From Basidiobolus meristosporus CBS 931.73 (taxonomy: Eukaryota > Basidiobolomycota > Basidiobolomycetes > Basidiobolales > Basidiobolaceae), in contig MCFE01000375.1 of NCBI GenBank assembly GCA_002104905.1, forward strand, positions 20,782-84,781: DNA of 64,000 nt, written 5' to 3'. The notes below the pieces were generated by a model that saw only the letters and a program-made list of their open reading frames with translations, was not told the DNA's origin and did not search any database. Position 1 is the first letter of the stretch; every line of letters begins with the position of its first letter. A program made the position numbers and the translations under genes. Positions 1 to 11,500 of the stretch are shown piece after piece.

Positions 1-1930
1 CGCTAAGGCTGTTGGAAGAAATGGAAGATCGGCGATTGTCTTGGTGGTGGAGCAAAGCAGAATATCCGGGAGGACTATGGAGCTTATCATTGGCAGTGAG
101 GCTTAGATCGGCCAGCTGCAACTTCGTTGAACGCTGCTCCGCAAAGATGGGGTGTTTTTTATCGCTGGTGTTGTTGACATCGTTCTGTGGTTTGTTGACT
201 TGTGTATACCAAGCTTCTCCAGAGAATAACTCCCGTACGCCTGGAAGTATGGAGGCAGACTGGGTGGGAGTACCAGAGTAGGGGTGAGGATTGAACATAT
301 GTCTTTCGCCAGTCAGGATTAGAGCAGCCATATGGATTCAAGTGTTGCTTCAGTGATTTTGCTGTTGACACAGCGATTGAATGCTTATATAGAAAATCGA
401 TAACCAATGGCCGTGTAGGAAATGGGATAATTTCCCGCCATGTCCCCATGTATGGGGTGTCAACCTTAAACTACGGTGAGCCCAATATGGTACATCGATG
501 AATAAGAAACCCGAGGTCACATGAATGAATCACCAAATGTCCGTCTTAACCTTTTTGGGAACACAGGATTATAAAGCGGCTCTAATTATAGTTGGGAGCA
601 ACAGCCAATCATTCCTCAGGCCCTTTGGGGTGGGCTCTGCATTGAGATATGCTTGCCAAATCTTACTTAGTGGAAGATCGCAGATAACCCACCGACATGC
701 TTGTACTTGTATGAACTTGCTTTTTAACTAAATCAATTGGGGCTCATATCGGCCATCGTTACACTTAAACATCAGGTGATGCAGAGATACACTTCCATTG
801 AACCTTAGATGCAAGTGCGGAGAAGTGTTACAGAGGTAGTGGTGGCCTACTCTGCTGATGCCTCAACTGATCGCGTAAGTAGATTGGTCTTGATCACATA
901 CATTAAGCTGGATAAGATATGGATCCCTGTGGCGCATTTGTGCGTTCACCAGATTAGGTTCTACGTCTTAGGCGGGACGCTAAGCATCCAAATGTTCAAA
1001 CCGATCGATCATTTAAAACCAACTTATTCGCTATTAGTAACTCGGAAGGATGAATTTGGAATAAACAAGACATGTCTGGGATTAACGACGCTATTTTGTC
1101 AGTCTCAAGGCGCCTCTCGCAAAAGAAACCCCTTTTCACCGCGAGGTTAGATCGTCAAAATCAGCCTATGGCTCCCGGGTGCTTGAACAAATGATGTGTC
1201 ACCCACTCTGGTCCAAGCATAGTGCAGCCATTCAATCCTCTGATAACGATTGAAACTATTAGTGAAGCCTAGTTTCCAGCACGCCAGCACTGTACCACAT
1301 CTCTTGATTGTTACAGGCTAACCCCAAGTATGTATTCCTAGACTCAAATCCTATTCCGACGGGATCTCGACTCCAATAGATTTTCATTTACCAAATCCAG
1401 CCTTCTGTGATTAGAGGGGCAATTTACCTAGTGACTCAGTAGAGGGACCTATTGTGGTCTCTGCAATGTTCGGGCTCACAAATTGAACTGAACTAAGCCA
1501 GCCTATACCGGACTTATCTTAGGCTATCAGACCAATAGATTCCCCATACAGTCCTGCTAGTCATCTCTCTGCAAGTGCGGGCGAAGAGGGGTGGCTTAAG
1601 GATAGCGTAGTATTCCGAAATCCACTGCGCAGCCAGATTTTGCAAGCTAATCACGAGCTTCTTGGATGGATTGGGATTTGCAGGGAGATTACCCTGCTCC
1701 TGGGTGAATCTGAGATTGAGGTGAGCATTGCTACCAAGGCAGCCATTGGTGAATGATATGGCAGGTATAATTGTTACTCATGAAACCAAATTTAACTAGT
1801 TCCGTTGAGGGACACTGATGGTGATTTCGCACACCATCCTATCCTATGTCCAGACAAACATCGTACCACCGATCGGAGAATTACACTAACTCGTTCGAAT
1901 ATAAGGAAAACACTGCTACTTGACGAGGCC
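1..1930. other. Host-like flank with no supported gene
   Basis: This stretch has ordinary CpG content and none of the transposon motifs seen after 5320. Several short open frames exist on both strands (for example 12-281 plus and 159-449 minus), but none shows a recognisable domain, and they overlap each other in a way expected by chance. It may hold the promoter, 5' leader or upstream exons of the zinc-finger gene at 1950. Possible splice donors are GTGAGC near 1720 and GTATAA near 1764, but I cannot join an upstream exon with confidence. Confidence 0.4.
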
Positions 1931-1948
1931 TTTCTCTTTTCTCTCCAG
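1931..1948 (+). promoter_or_regulatory. Putative 3' splice site before the C2H2 exon
   Basis: An almost pure pyrimidine tract ends in CCAG at 1945-1948, directly before CATG. A branch-point-like TTGAC lies about 25 bases upstream at 1920-1924. This is a good fungal intron end. If it is used, the zinc-finger exon starts at 1949 and the real protein has extra N-terminal residues from an upstream exon. If it is not used, translation would start at the ATG at 1950. Confidence 0.45.
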
Positions 1949-1949
1949 C

Positions 1950-2594
1950 ATGCTGAAAGCTAATGAAACAGGTCAGGCAGACGAGCCTGAGTCATCAAAT
2001 CACTTCGTTACTCACCTACACTCCCAGAACGGGAGTAAGCCAGTTTCGGTTGTGAAGCCCCTCCCCGGTATCCAAGAGTTATTCTCTGAAGAGGGTTGGT
2101 TCCATTCAACGTCCCTTTCAGTACCCTCGAGTTATACCAAGGTAGAAGTGAACACTCCACAATCTATCTTTGGTGGGGCGAGTAGCCATGTGCCAACCTC
2201 TAAGTCTCCCGGGTATCCCATCCCCAATCACCATGAGCCATTAGACCCAGGCTCAAAAAGAAGACATCCCGAGTTCGACGCGCCTTCTGTTGACCGGAAG
2301 GAAGAAGGGCCTGATTCTTCGGAAGATAATGATGATATCCACAGTCGCTCTAAACCCCCTTCTCCGTACAACTCGTCCAACCCTAATGTAATGTTCATAG
2401 GGCAGCCCAACTATATATCGAAGAAGCATGTCTGCCATGTCTGTAACAAACGATTCCCCCGACCAAGCTCACTACGCGTTCACCTGAACACACATACTGG
2501 CGAAAAGCCATACATTTGCGAATACCCTGGTTGCATGCGTGGCTTCTCAGTGCTTTCCAACCTCAGAAGGCACTCCAAAACACACCCCTCATGA
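1950..2594 (+). CDS. C2H2 zinc-finger protein, probable transcription factor (start uncertain)
   Basis: Likely a nuclear DNA-binding regulator. From the ATG at 1950 the frame gives 214 residues. The first ~155 are Ser/Pro-rich and low in predicted structure, with an acidic patch (EGPDSSEDNDD). Two classical C2H2 fingers fill the C-terminus: finger 1 has Cys162, Cys165, His178 and His182, and finger 2 has Cys190, Cys195, His208 and His212. They are joined by the canonical TGEKPY linker, and the protein ends two residues after the last His. Terminal paired fingers behind a disordered region are a common layout in Agaricomycete regulators. The frame is open a little upstream of the ATG (through a TTG at 1920), but a strong splice acceptor at 1948 suggests an upstream exon, so the N-terminus is unsettled. 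CpG content is normal, so this is host sequence rather than transposon. The target is unknown. Confidence 0.75.
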   Translation: MLKANETGQADEPESSNHFVTHLHSQNGSKPVSVVKPLPGIQELFSEEGWFHSTSLSVPSSYTKVEVNTPQSIFGGASSHVPTSKSPGYPIPNHHEPLDPGSKRRHPEFDAPSVDRKEEGPDSSEDNDDIHSRSKPPSPYNSSNPNVMFIGQPNYISKKHVCHVCNKRFPRPSSLRVHLNTHTGEKPYICEYPGCMRGFSVLSNLRRHSKTHPS

Positions 2595-5320
2595 CGGGCC
2601 AACCTCCTCCACCTCGCATCAGCATATTCTCGGCAGTTATAATCTTTGGGATTCCATTGGGGGGGGGGTGGACGGTGCAACCATACCAGAATTTAGATTA
2701 TAGAAATGGTATTTCTCCACTGAGGAGTATGCTCGTCTTGTAAATTGACCCTGTGAACATTCTCATTCTTGCATGCAACATAGGAAAAGGAAGCATTCTA
2801 TCCATTACTCCATACGGAATTTGTATTATACGTTATTATTTATTAATGAAGGGCATTTCTAAATGGAGCATCCAAGTGAATGGTAGCCAGAGGTATCGAT
2901 TGGCTGGCGTGGTTGATCGGATTGGTGTCGTTGGGTGGTGGTACCTTTCGAAGTAGAATAGAGGCAAGCAGAGGGAGTGGAACCTAGGAAACAGGTAGTC
3001 ATACCACTGATCTCGAGATCTCCAACCTGAGAAATCATCTGAGCCTATCAAGTGGCACAACTAATCACCTCCTTAGATCGTAGGTAGCTGAGACGAAAAA
3101 GGAAATCCCAGGCCAGCTATTTGAAATCATCCACTGCGTTTCATTGCTCTTGGCACAGGGTCATTCGACTGGCCACCTGACACATCTGCGCTTGAACGGA
3201 AGCCTGCGAAACAATGGAGGGTATCACACGAAACATCCGGTTGATGGTTCGTTAACGGCAACCATGTCACGCTCGTACCACCGAAACATCCACCGGATTC
3301 ATGGAGCCACTGGACGCACCGCTAGTTGCGCTTCGATCTCAGTATCGCCTGACTCATATGATTGGGGTAACCCAAGGATAGTGATCACTGTTGTGTTTCA
3401 CCAGGGTGTTACCAGGGTATCGTTTCCATTGGATCTCGAACGAACACAAAGTTTGGCTGAGGGGCTTCCTGGGTTGCCAGCTGTGGCTTAATGGCTGGCC
3501 TGCAGTTTCTATCACATGCTTGCGTATGGCAGCCAACAAGCCAACCCTCCATTTGGCTGATTCCTGTGAATTCGCTAAGCTGACATCTCGGAGCAGCACG
3601 CGCACGCTCCACATCGCCAATTCGGTATTCGGTAGCGCGGTCAATCGGTAGGTGTATAGCGGGAGAAGCTTCTGGGGGCACTCCGCAGATGGCATGTCTG
3701 TCGGTCGACTGGACACCCGCTGCCGGCACGCAGACCGACAGACAACTGATGACCAATACTCGAGTATGCATGGAGCCGGGAGAAAGAGGAAGCCAACCTA
3801 GTTCACATCCAGCAAAGACTGATTGGTTACACGGCACAGTTCCGGCATTGCCATTCCCAGACGTCAACTGTCGGACAATACCAGCGAGGTATCAGTTTCA
3901 TTTTGAACCGCCCCCTAATCGTAGAACTGACAACGTTGGTGTTACCTTGAGCTTATGCTAGATTCCATGGACGGGTTTTGGAAAAGCATACGATGGGGCT
4001 CTACCCTACACAAAGTCAACCCTAACCAATTTAGCATCGACATCCATTAATTGCCTACATTCGGTTGGGCATGGCCATACTAGGCGATCGGGTGATGGCC
4101 GCTTCTACTTCCAGTATCTGAGGAGTGATCGCGGTGGATTCGCCTGATTCCGATCAAGTGGGGTGACTGGCCTTTCCAAACCTCTGCGCACTTGCCTTCA
4201 CGGGTCTCCATCGCCAGGGGATCTGGCGGTGATCACACAGATGGTGATGGCCATGGCCATACTCCCCTGATCGGACCGCTCGTCGGTACCACCAAGGGCC
4301 GTGGAATGAGGAGAAATAGGAACTCTGCCCCGCCAGAGAATCATATACCCGAGCCGGTCGTTTGTCAGCTTACGGGGATCTCCCTGGTGGATGGCGGGTA
4401 GAGCATGACTGGGAGGAAGGCTGAATGTTTCATTGGATTGCCTTGGTGGGCAAGTGCCCTATTGGGGACGATTGCTGGGTAAATACCCAAATCCGGCCTC
4501 GAAATACCAAAAATAGGATTCCCAGCCGGTTGCTACCATTGGCTGGTGTCTTGGACAGAATACTTGGAACGCAGACAGTCACTCCAACGTATTGGCATAC
4601 AGGGCGGTTGTGCTGAACTCGTAGCATAGCATTCAATTGTCGCGAGGCACCCGTTGTCTGGGATGAGGGTGAGGGAGAGGATGCGTAGCAGATGACGTGT
4701 CCCTGGGCTCTTCCTGGGAGGGGAGGATCGGAAGTTGACCCTAGGGCCGGGATTTGGTCCGTTGGTTCAGAACCAAGTTCCTGAAGAACCGTTAGGAAGG
4801 GCATCCCAGTCGATATTAGGAAGGGACCAGTTATGTAATCAAGCACGAAACCAACCATCGCCCTCTTCACCGCTTTGGTAGGCCGGAGCCGAATTTAATC
4901 ATGATCCCACGGAGACATGAACCAAGCCAAGCCTTCAAGCCGCCGGTTTCAGGTTTCGCCTGGCGCTGCGGACATCGGTGAATCCTCTCCCATGGATTCA
5001 CGGTGGGTATGCATTGCGATTCCTCGCACCGATGCGTTTCTTCGGCGCAGTCATTTCAATCCGATGCTAACCCAAACTATACCGCGGGAAATTGGGTTTA
5101 CTCCCCAAACCTTTGGCGAGTTGGAGTTGAATCCACCTCGCCGGTGGCCTCTTCCGGATCCTGGGCTGATTGGAAGAAGAATTTCTACGGTTGGGCAATC
5201 CTTTCTCGAGCTTCCCACTTCGGTGTGACCAGGGTAGTCCCTTTTCAAGCCGATTTTGGGTATCTCCCTACGTGTTGTATAGCAGGACTATCGCATCCAA
5301 TCAGGATGACTCTATCGACC
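2595..5320. other. Host-like intergenic sequence, no supported gene
   Basis: GC- and CpG-richer than the rest of the window (for example eight CpG in 3601-3660). Overlapping chance-like frames occur on both strands; the longest is 152 codons on the minus strand at 3409-3867. None shows a family motif, coherent codon use or splice structure that I can support. A run of ten G lies at about 2661-2670. The 3' untranslated region of the C2H2 gene presumably begins here. Short similar phrases recur (for example GATGGCC-type segments near 4090 and 4240), but I see no clear repeat unit. Confidence 0.4.
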
Positions 5321-7546
5321 AGCTGAGCATTTTGGTAGCAATTTATGGTGTTCTGCTTTCTGTTAATACTTAGTTTACACCTAATCCACCCAAATACCTT
5401 TAGATTCTGTATATAGCTTGTTGCCAAGTGGTGAGTTATTTTCTTGAGGTTTAGCTGGCAAGATATCAGCCAACTCTTGGAATTTGTGTCAGCCTGAAAG
5501 TTATCAAGATCTTCAAACTCATGAAAAAGCCCCAAACCTTGCACACCACTTTCTGGGACCTATTGTGCAACAATCCTTATGGAAAATCTCAAACTTGGAA
5601 TTCATCAGATTTTCAGCTGGTATTCTGCTGACATTCTGATGGTATTTTGTTGGTACTTGGCTGGTTTTTTTCCTTCAAGCTTTTAGTTGCAATACTTGGT
5701 GGAAGTAGTCAGCAGTTGATTACCAAATTTGGTATGAATGCTAGCTGGACTAGCCATCTCCTGGAAAATATATCTGCTTATCTGCCCAACAGCTAGTACC
5801 TGAGATATTGACAGTTGTCACTCATGAGAAACCTGGAATTCCACCCATATCATGATGGTATTGTGCTGGTGTCTACTTCATTCTTTCTTTGGGAATCTCA
5901 TCAATACTATTGCAAATATCCTCTTGGTCAATAAACACCATGTTTGGGCTCAATCAGTGAACATCATACAATTCACTCTCAATATCCCCTGGAATCTTAC
6001 ACCACTGATTGCTAGCAAAACTTGTTTATATGGCACAAACAAATAGGGAATACCTTGCCAATGCATAGGCCTTAAGGGCTTGGATGATTGCACTACTACT
6101 GTATAAATTGGTCATGTAGCCTTTGATGGACTATCCTACTCCATTCTTTGTACTGACCTCCTTGGGCTATGTGAACAACTGGGTTTGTGTATTGAGTTTG
6201 GTGTCATTTAGGTAATATCTATTGCAAAGGTTTTGAACATATTGGAAGTGATTGGAAGAACAAGTATATTACATGGTTTTCACCAAGTAACATATTGAAT
6301 GTAAGAGTGGTATTTATACTCTTGAGTTGTAACTACCCTACATGAGCAACTACACATCATGACAAGTGCCCATCAAGGGGAGACTAGGAGACTTAGAGGA
6401 CTAGAAGCACCAATAATACCACAGCCCAAAGTTTCTACTGGGAAAATATGCATTATGCCATTCAGCACCTTGTGAGTCATATGTAGCCTATCAGAAAAGA
6501 TACTCAAGCATCATAAAGAACCACTGAATCCTACTTAAACAGTCCACCTGTTATGAAAAGCTATTATAAATCTTGTTCACATGCCAACAGCTGGATCTGA
6601 GAAGTACTTGATTGTTGCCAGATATGACCTTATTGCGCAGTCCAAAGCTTGAACCCTACACAACAACAAAAGCCATACCATATGTGATTTATACTTGAGG
6701 ACATCATTGGCAGATTTGGTAGTATATGCTGATTTATTGCTGATTGAGGAGATATGGCATCCCAAGCAATTGAGGAATTGTGCTCAAGATACCAGATACA
6801 CATTGCTTTTACTACTGCTCACCACTGTCAAGCCAATGGAATGGTACAAGTATATCCCTATGAGAAATAACTTGGTCTTGCAGGTGTATCTAATCCAAAT
6901 CAACAGTCAGAATCCCACCACAAAGCTGCCATAGTGCTGGCACCTTGGAATTGTTGGCCCTCTCACAATCTTATGACAGGATCATGATAGCATTTTGCTG
7001 AAAATACTGCCAAATAAAGTTAAAAAGTCAACAGTGCTTTAGCGGTCTTTTGACAAGAATTGCATGACATTCTGATGGTCTTAATGCACTCTACATTTAT
7101 TATGGCAGACCTAACTAGCCAGTACATCCAATTGCCTTATATGGCAAGAAATTTAATGGTGTTCTGATGGCCTCATTGTATACCTCTGCTGGCATTATAA
7201 TGGCCATACAGCAGCCTATAGCTGGTTCTGTATAGTGCTACTATACCAATCTATTAAATAGTATTTCCCTCTTCTACCTCCCCTTGTGCCATTCATATAT
7301 TCCACTGTAGAATCACCCCTTTTTGTTTGCCTACCCACCATTACCTTAGGTATTCCTCATATAGTTGGAATAAAAAAGAACTATGGCCTCTTGCTTACTA
7401 ACCTCTGCAAATGCACACACCTGCTGCAATATTTGATATACTTCTATCACCTCATCTTTACAGCTTTTCAGTGTGATACTTGCAAGGTTGCAATATACTT
7501 TGTATTGCTGGTAACATATACATCTTGCAAACATTTGCTTGGTTGC
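5321..7546. repeat. Decayed AT-rich, CpG-free repeat DNA (left half of a split repeat)
   Basis: Composition changes sharply near 5320: rows 5341-6600 contain no CpG at all. No intact protein frame is present. Bases about 5575-5880 are a diverged inverted copy of 18190-18475. Bases about 6225-6325 resemble the first ~110 bases of the Copia-X LTR. Copia-X inserted at the right edge, so 5321-7546 and 16535-18869 were once contiguous. The class of the original repeat is not recognisable. Confidence 0.55.
7542..7546 (+). repeat. Target-site duplication, left copy (GTTGC)
   Basis: GTTGC directly precedes the left Copia-X LTR and is repeated exactly at 16530-16534 after the other LTR. Five bases is the usual Ty1/copia duplication length. 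Confidence 0.85.
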
Positions 7547-7894
7547 TGTTGTACAAGTCTTGGAGATATTGGTACTGATTGGGAGAACAATTAGATTATG
7601 TGGTATTCACCTAATGATCTATTGTAAGTAAAAGTAGTGTTTATACTGTTGCATGATCTTGGTATAAAAAGCACACAGAATAGGCTTGGGAAAGTCGCAA
7701 GAACACATTTGCAAAGTTTGGGGCTGTTTGGGCAACTTGGAGAAATTTGGTGCTCTGAGTACCAGATGTTGTGGTGAAAATATTTCAAGTAAATCCCAAC
7801 AAAAAACACAGTTAATACTGCCTAAGACTTTTTGGTAAGGATCCAAGTAACTAAGTTAGGTCAATATATAGGTAGAATTACAAACTTTACAACA
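7547..7894 (-). repeat. Copia-X 3' LTR (348 bp)
   Basis: Starts TGTTGTAC and ends TACAACA, with TG...CA termini. It matches 16183-16529 along its whole length with many substitutions. Internally adjacent sequence encodes the RNase H C-terminus, which fixes this as the 3' LTR of the minus-strand element. Confidence 0.85.
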
Positions 7895-9920
7895 CTCCCA
7901 TGCAACTAAATGTTCATACTGACTGGTCCTAATTCAACTTAAGATATTCAAACTTGTCTTTAGCTAATGTTTTAGTAAATACATCTGCAATCATTTCATC
8001 TGTAGGACACTAAGCTAAGTTAACTAAGTTGTTCTCCATAACTCTGTGATTGCAGATCTCCAAGACTTTGTCTGAGGGCTATTCAGGGCCTCTTATACAG
8101 TCTGGGGCCATCAATATGGACTGGATTGGCATAGGTTACGTTTGTACCCTCACTAATATAGTGATTTGGGCTATTTCTTGACTGGTTGGAACTCCTGATT
8201 TGTGACACTGGAATGATTACTTCTGAGAGATTCCTGGGCCCTGATTCAGGCTGAACCATGGTTTCAGAGTCCTCTGGATTGAAAAAATTCTCATTGATAT
8301 GCTCTGATTGAATCCTGACTATTGATGGGCCTGAGATCAGATTTTTGTCAAAATCTGATGTCACTTTTTGTGAGAATATTGAATCTTTGTCAAACAACCC
8401 ATCCCTGGACTTGATCAGTATCTTTGCTTAGGTAGTTTAGAGTCTGTATAACTAACTCTCATAGTGGTGGCCCAAAAATATGAACTTTAAACTGTTTGGC
8501 TCCAATTTTTACTGATTTCTGGGCTGTTTCTTGGCATATGTTGTACACCCAGATATTCCCAGATGCTGTGCACTTGGCCTGCATCCATACCATGCCTCAA
8601 ATGGAGTAGAATCACAAAGTGTTCTGTTATGACTCCTATCTTTACGGTGTAGAGCTGTGGCAACTGATTTTGCCAATAAATCATAGGATAAGTTTTGGTC
8701 ATGAATTGTAGATCTTGCCATATCATTTATTGATCTGTTAGCATGTTCTGCTACTTCATTTTGCTGTGGGGAATGTTAGCAGTAGTCCCTTGCTTTATCC
8801 TATGAATCTTGCAGAAGTGGATGAAGAGTTGTGAGGTATATTCTCCACCATTGTCAGAGTGCATTTTTTTGATTTCTTCACCAGTTTCTCTCCCCACTAT
8901 GGCTTTAGACTCCCTGAGCTTAGACAGAGCTTCTCCTTTCTCTCCATGAGTTAGACTCACATGAATCTTGCATAATCATCAATAAAAGTGATTAAATACT
9001 GCATCCTGCCCAGGGATAAATTTTGCATATGTCCACAGAGATCAAGGTGCATTATATCTATTATTTTTGGAGATTTGTCTAACCCACAACTCTTGAATAG
9101 TTTCCTGGCTTGTTTACCATATATAAAGGATTAACAGTGCACCAAATTAGTGACAGGATTGATTTTACTGCAGAAATTAGCTGATCTTTGATCATTTTGT
9201 GCAAATAATCAAGATTGATGTATCCAAATCTCCTGTGCCAAAGCATTGGTGTTTCTTCACTCAAGTTACTTTTACTGGCTTCCAGATATGATGGAATATA
9301 AGTCAACTTGAGTAGATTCAGATCTCTGATACCCAAAGGAATATGGGCAACATTTTGATCAGCAATCCTGCTTCCAGAACTGTCAAAACTGTAACTGAGT
9401 TCTTATGCAGTGGCCTTGCTTACAGAGAGTGGGCTCTTGACTATTTCAGGTACATAGGGTACTTCTCTGAGGGTAAGTGTATGGCATCCTTCACTGCTTC
9501 TAAGGCATATGCAGATACTTCCTGCTCCCACTCCATTAAGTGTTTCATAGTGACACATGAAAATCTTCTTAACTGGAATTTCTTGATATTGTATAAAAGT
9601 TTCTTTTTGCTGTGTAAATTGTTGAGATGCTGCAGAGTCAATATACCACATTTGAAAGTCCTTAATTGTGGTCACATTTAGTACAGATATGAGTAGTCTA
9701 GATTTAGTGGTTGCAGCATTTTCATATTCTGGCTTTTTCTGCTCACTATCTCTGTTCTTGGGGTACCAGTCCAATGTGTGTCTGTTCCTTTTGCACTAGT
9801 AGCAGAGCAGATTACTATTGCCTTTAAAGGGTCTTGGATACCCCCTTTGTTGGTTATTGTTGTTTATCAAAGCATTTTCTTGTTCCTTCCTTCCTATTGG
9901 GGCGGTATCTGGGTTATTAC
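7895..9920 (-). pseudogene. Copia-X gag-pol remnant (zinc knuckle to RNase H tail)
   Basis: Read on the minus strand, the pieces fall in copia order. The zinc knuckle at about 9770-9815 reads CYYC...H and ends in Tyr instead of Cys. The protease segment (WYIDSAASQQF) lies in 9403-9774, with Asp-Ser-Ala in place of Asp-Ser/Thr-Gly. The GAG-pre-integrase (LWHRRFGYINLDYLHK) lies in 9079-9336. The integrase core lies in 8751-8960 (DNGGEY) and 8487-8726 (TPFEAWYGCRPS). The hinge lies in 8083-8397. The RNase H tail lies in about 7900-8070 (CPTDEMIADVFTK). Frames are broken by stops and shifts. The whole reverse transcriptase is absent between hinge and tail, so this copy cannot be autonomous. Confidence 0.85.
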
Positions 9921-10273
9921 TGACTGTACTTGGTGAGTGGGAGAGCTTGTAGGTCAAGTCACTACCACTTGGTTCAGAATAGCTTCTGACAGAAGGTAGC
10001 AAGGTAATAAAGACTTGTGTTTATTCTGTTCAAATCTTCCTGTTCTCTCACTTGGTTCAATTGGATATATACATATATATCACTTGGGGGAGCTTAGATA
10101 ATAGACAATGTGTTATAAAATAGGGGTGTGAACACCTTCCTGTTATGGTAAGTGTTCTATCTAGATAAGGGCAGGAATAGGAGGGAGGATGTATGGGGGA
10201 ATCATAGGGAGGATACTGGTGGCCTTTGTGTAGGACTCTGGGGAGAACTCTTGGGCAAAGAGTGGGTACTACA
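9921..10273 (-). repeat. Gypsy-D 3' LTR (353 bp)
   Basis: Begins TGACTGTACTTGG and ends GGGTACTACA. It is clearly collinear with 14600-14948, sharing for example the phrase GGGGTGTGAACACC and a TATATA-rich block. The position after the post-integrase region makes it the 3' LTR. Confidence 0.82.
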
Positions 10274-11500
10274 TTTGATACTCACATATCCTGGGGGTTA
10301 AGAGGGAGCTTTGTCCTCAAAGTTCCTTGACCAACTTGCTTCTCCAGGGTTGATTTTGTTTATGCAGTATGGGGAGTCACCATAGTACCATTGCTGGTTG
10401 TCACTTGCAAGGGGGTTGCAGGCAAGTATCTGATACCATTTTGCAGCAGAGTGGGGTGCAGCTTGTGTTGCTTAAGGGATGTTTTCCACATAGCCAAACA
10501 ATTGGCAAACCATAGGGTTCTAGGTAAGTTCCTTGGGATGATTGGAGAAAACAAAGAGATGCAATAACGTAATAAAGTCTTGCTTCTTTATCTTGCAAAC
10601 ATTGTTGGGGCTTGTCCTTGTTGTGTTCAATATGACAGTGGGGGACCTTTTGAAGAGGGCATATACTTGGTTGGCAGTCACCTGTTGCTGATAACAAGTT
10701 TTTGCTACTTCCAAGACATATGTAGTTCTTCCATAGAAACTGTGTCACAATTGAGGCGCTTTTGCACTTGCCTCATGGTCACTACAGAGTCTGCTGTGGC
10801 TTCTTTGGCTTCTTGGAGTTCAACTTTGTACTGATTCCTGACTAGTCCTATGGTAAACCACTGTAATAGTTGTAACACAGCTACTTGGTAGATTGTATGG
10901 GTCAACTGGCAGGTGAATTTAATCTGTTTGCATATACCTTAATGACCATGGTGCCAATTAATGGCAAGTATGCAACAAAACAGGGGGGCTCTTGAGGTCT
11001 TGTGAGGGTGCCACAGTTGATTCCTTGCATCTTCTGTCTGACTGTGTCCAGTATGAATATGGGAATCAGTGCGGTGTCCTTCTCCTTAATGATTAAGGAA
11101 CCTCCTCTCAGGTGGTGCACAGTCTTCTTGGGTAGTATCTCCATGCTTTACATTGGCATGGGTAACTTGTCTTGTCCCTCTCTGATTGTGTCTTGTATCA
11201 ATGTGACTGCACTGGCAAACAACTCTTCATAGGTGGCTCTTATTGCACGTGATGCTTGTACAATATCTCTCAACATATGCAGGTTGGTCTTGTTTTCAAT
11301 ATCATCTTGGTTCTTGCTGGTGGGAGGGGTATCACAAGTTTTGGGTGAACTGTTTCCTTTGGCACTTTCATATGCATTCTTTTGTTCTCCCTTTTGGGCA
11401 AACTTCCTTGCACATATCAGTTGTACCTATATTGACTAAAATCTCCTCTAATAAAATTTTTATATATCCTGTATCTTCCTCTATCCTTGTCCTGATAATT
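10274..11500 (-). pseudogene. Gypsy-D post-integrase coding remnant of unknown function
   Basis: Between the integrase tail and the 3' LTR, the minus strand still carries several overlapping frames: 10902-11144, 10705-10905, 10401-10748 and 10360-10554. Read together they look like one broken gene of roughly 350 codons. One segment (VVTMRQVQKRL context, about 10750-10850) has a heptad-like, charged helical look. I see no signal peptide, fusion peptide or membrane anchor, so there is no support for calling it env. It could be an extra domain fused to pol, a third ORF, or captured host sequence. Confidence 0.45.

Noticed and set aside
12-449. Overlapping frames on both strands at the left edge, one with a hydrophobic stretch
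   Set aside because: No family resemblance and mutually exclusive; not enough for a gene call.
1340-1385. tRNA-like B box (GGGATCTCGACTCC)
   Set aside because: Three mismatches to the B-box consensus and no A box or foldable cloverleaf nearby.
3409-3867. 152-codon minus-strand frame
   Set aside because: Overlaps other long frames in several phases, has no motif or splice context, and such lengths occur by chance in GC-richer DNA.
5003-5326. Plus-strand frame that looks protein-like (WVYSPNLW, SWADWKKNFYGW)
   Set aside because: A competing frame (4917-5228) overlaps it, there is no clear start or partner exon, and it runs into the repeat edge.
10274-11500. env gene in Gypsy-D
   Set aside because: No signal peptide, fusion peptide or membrane anchor could be seen; kept only as an unknown remnant.
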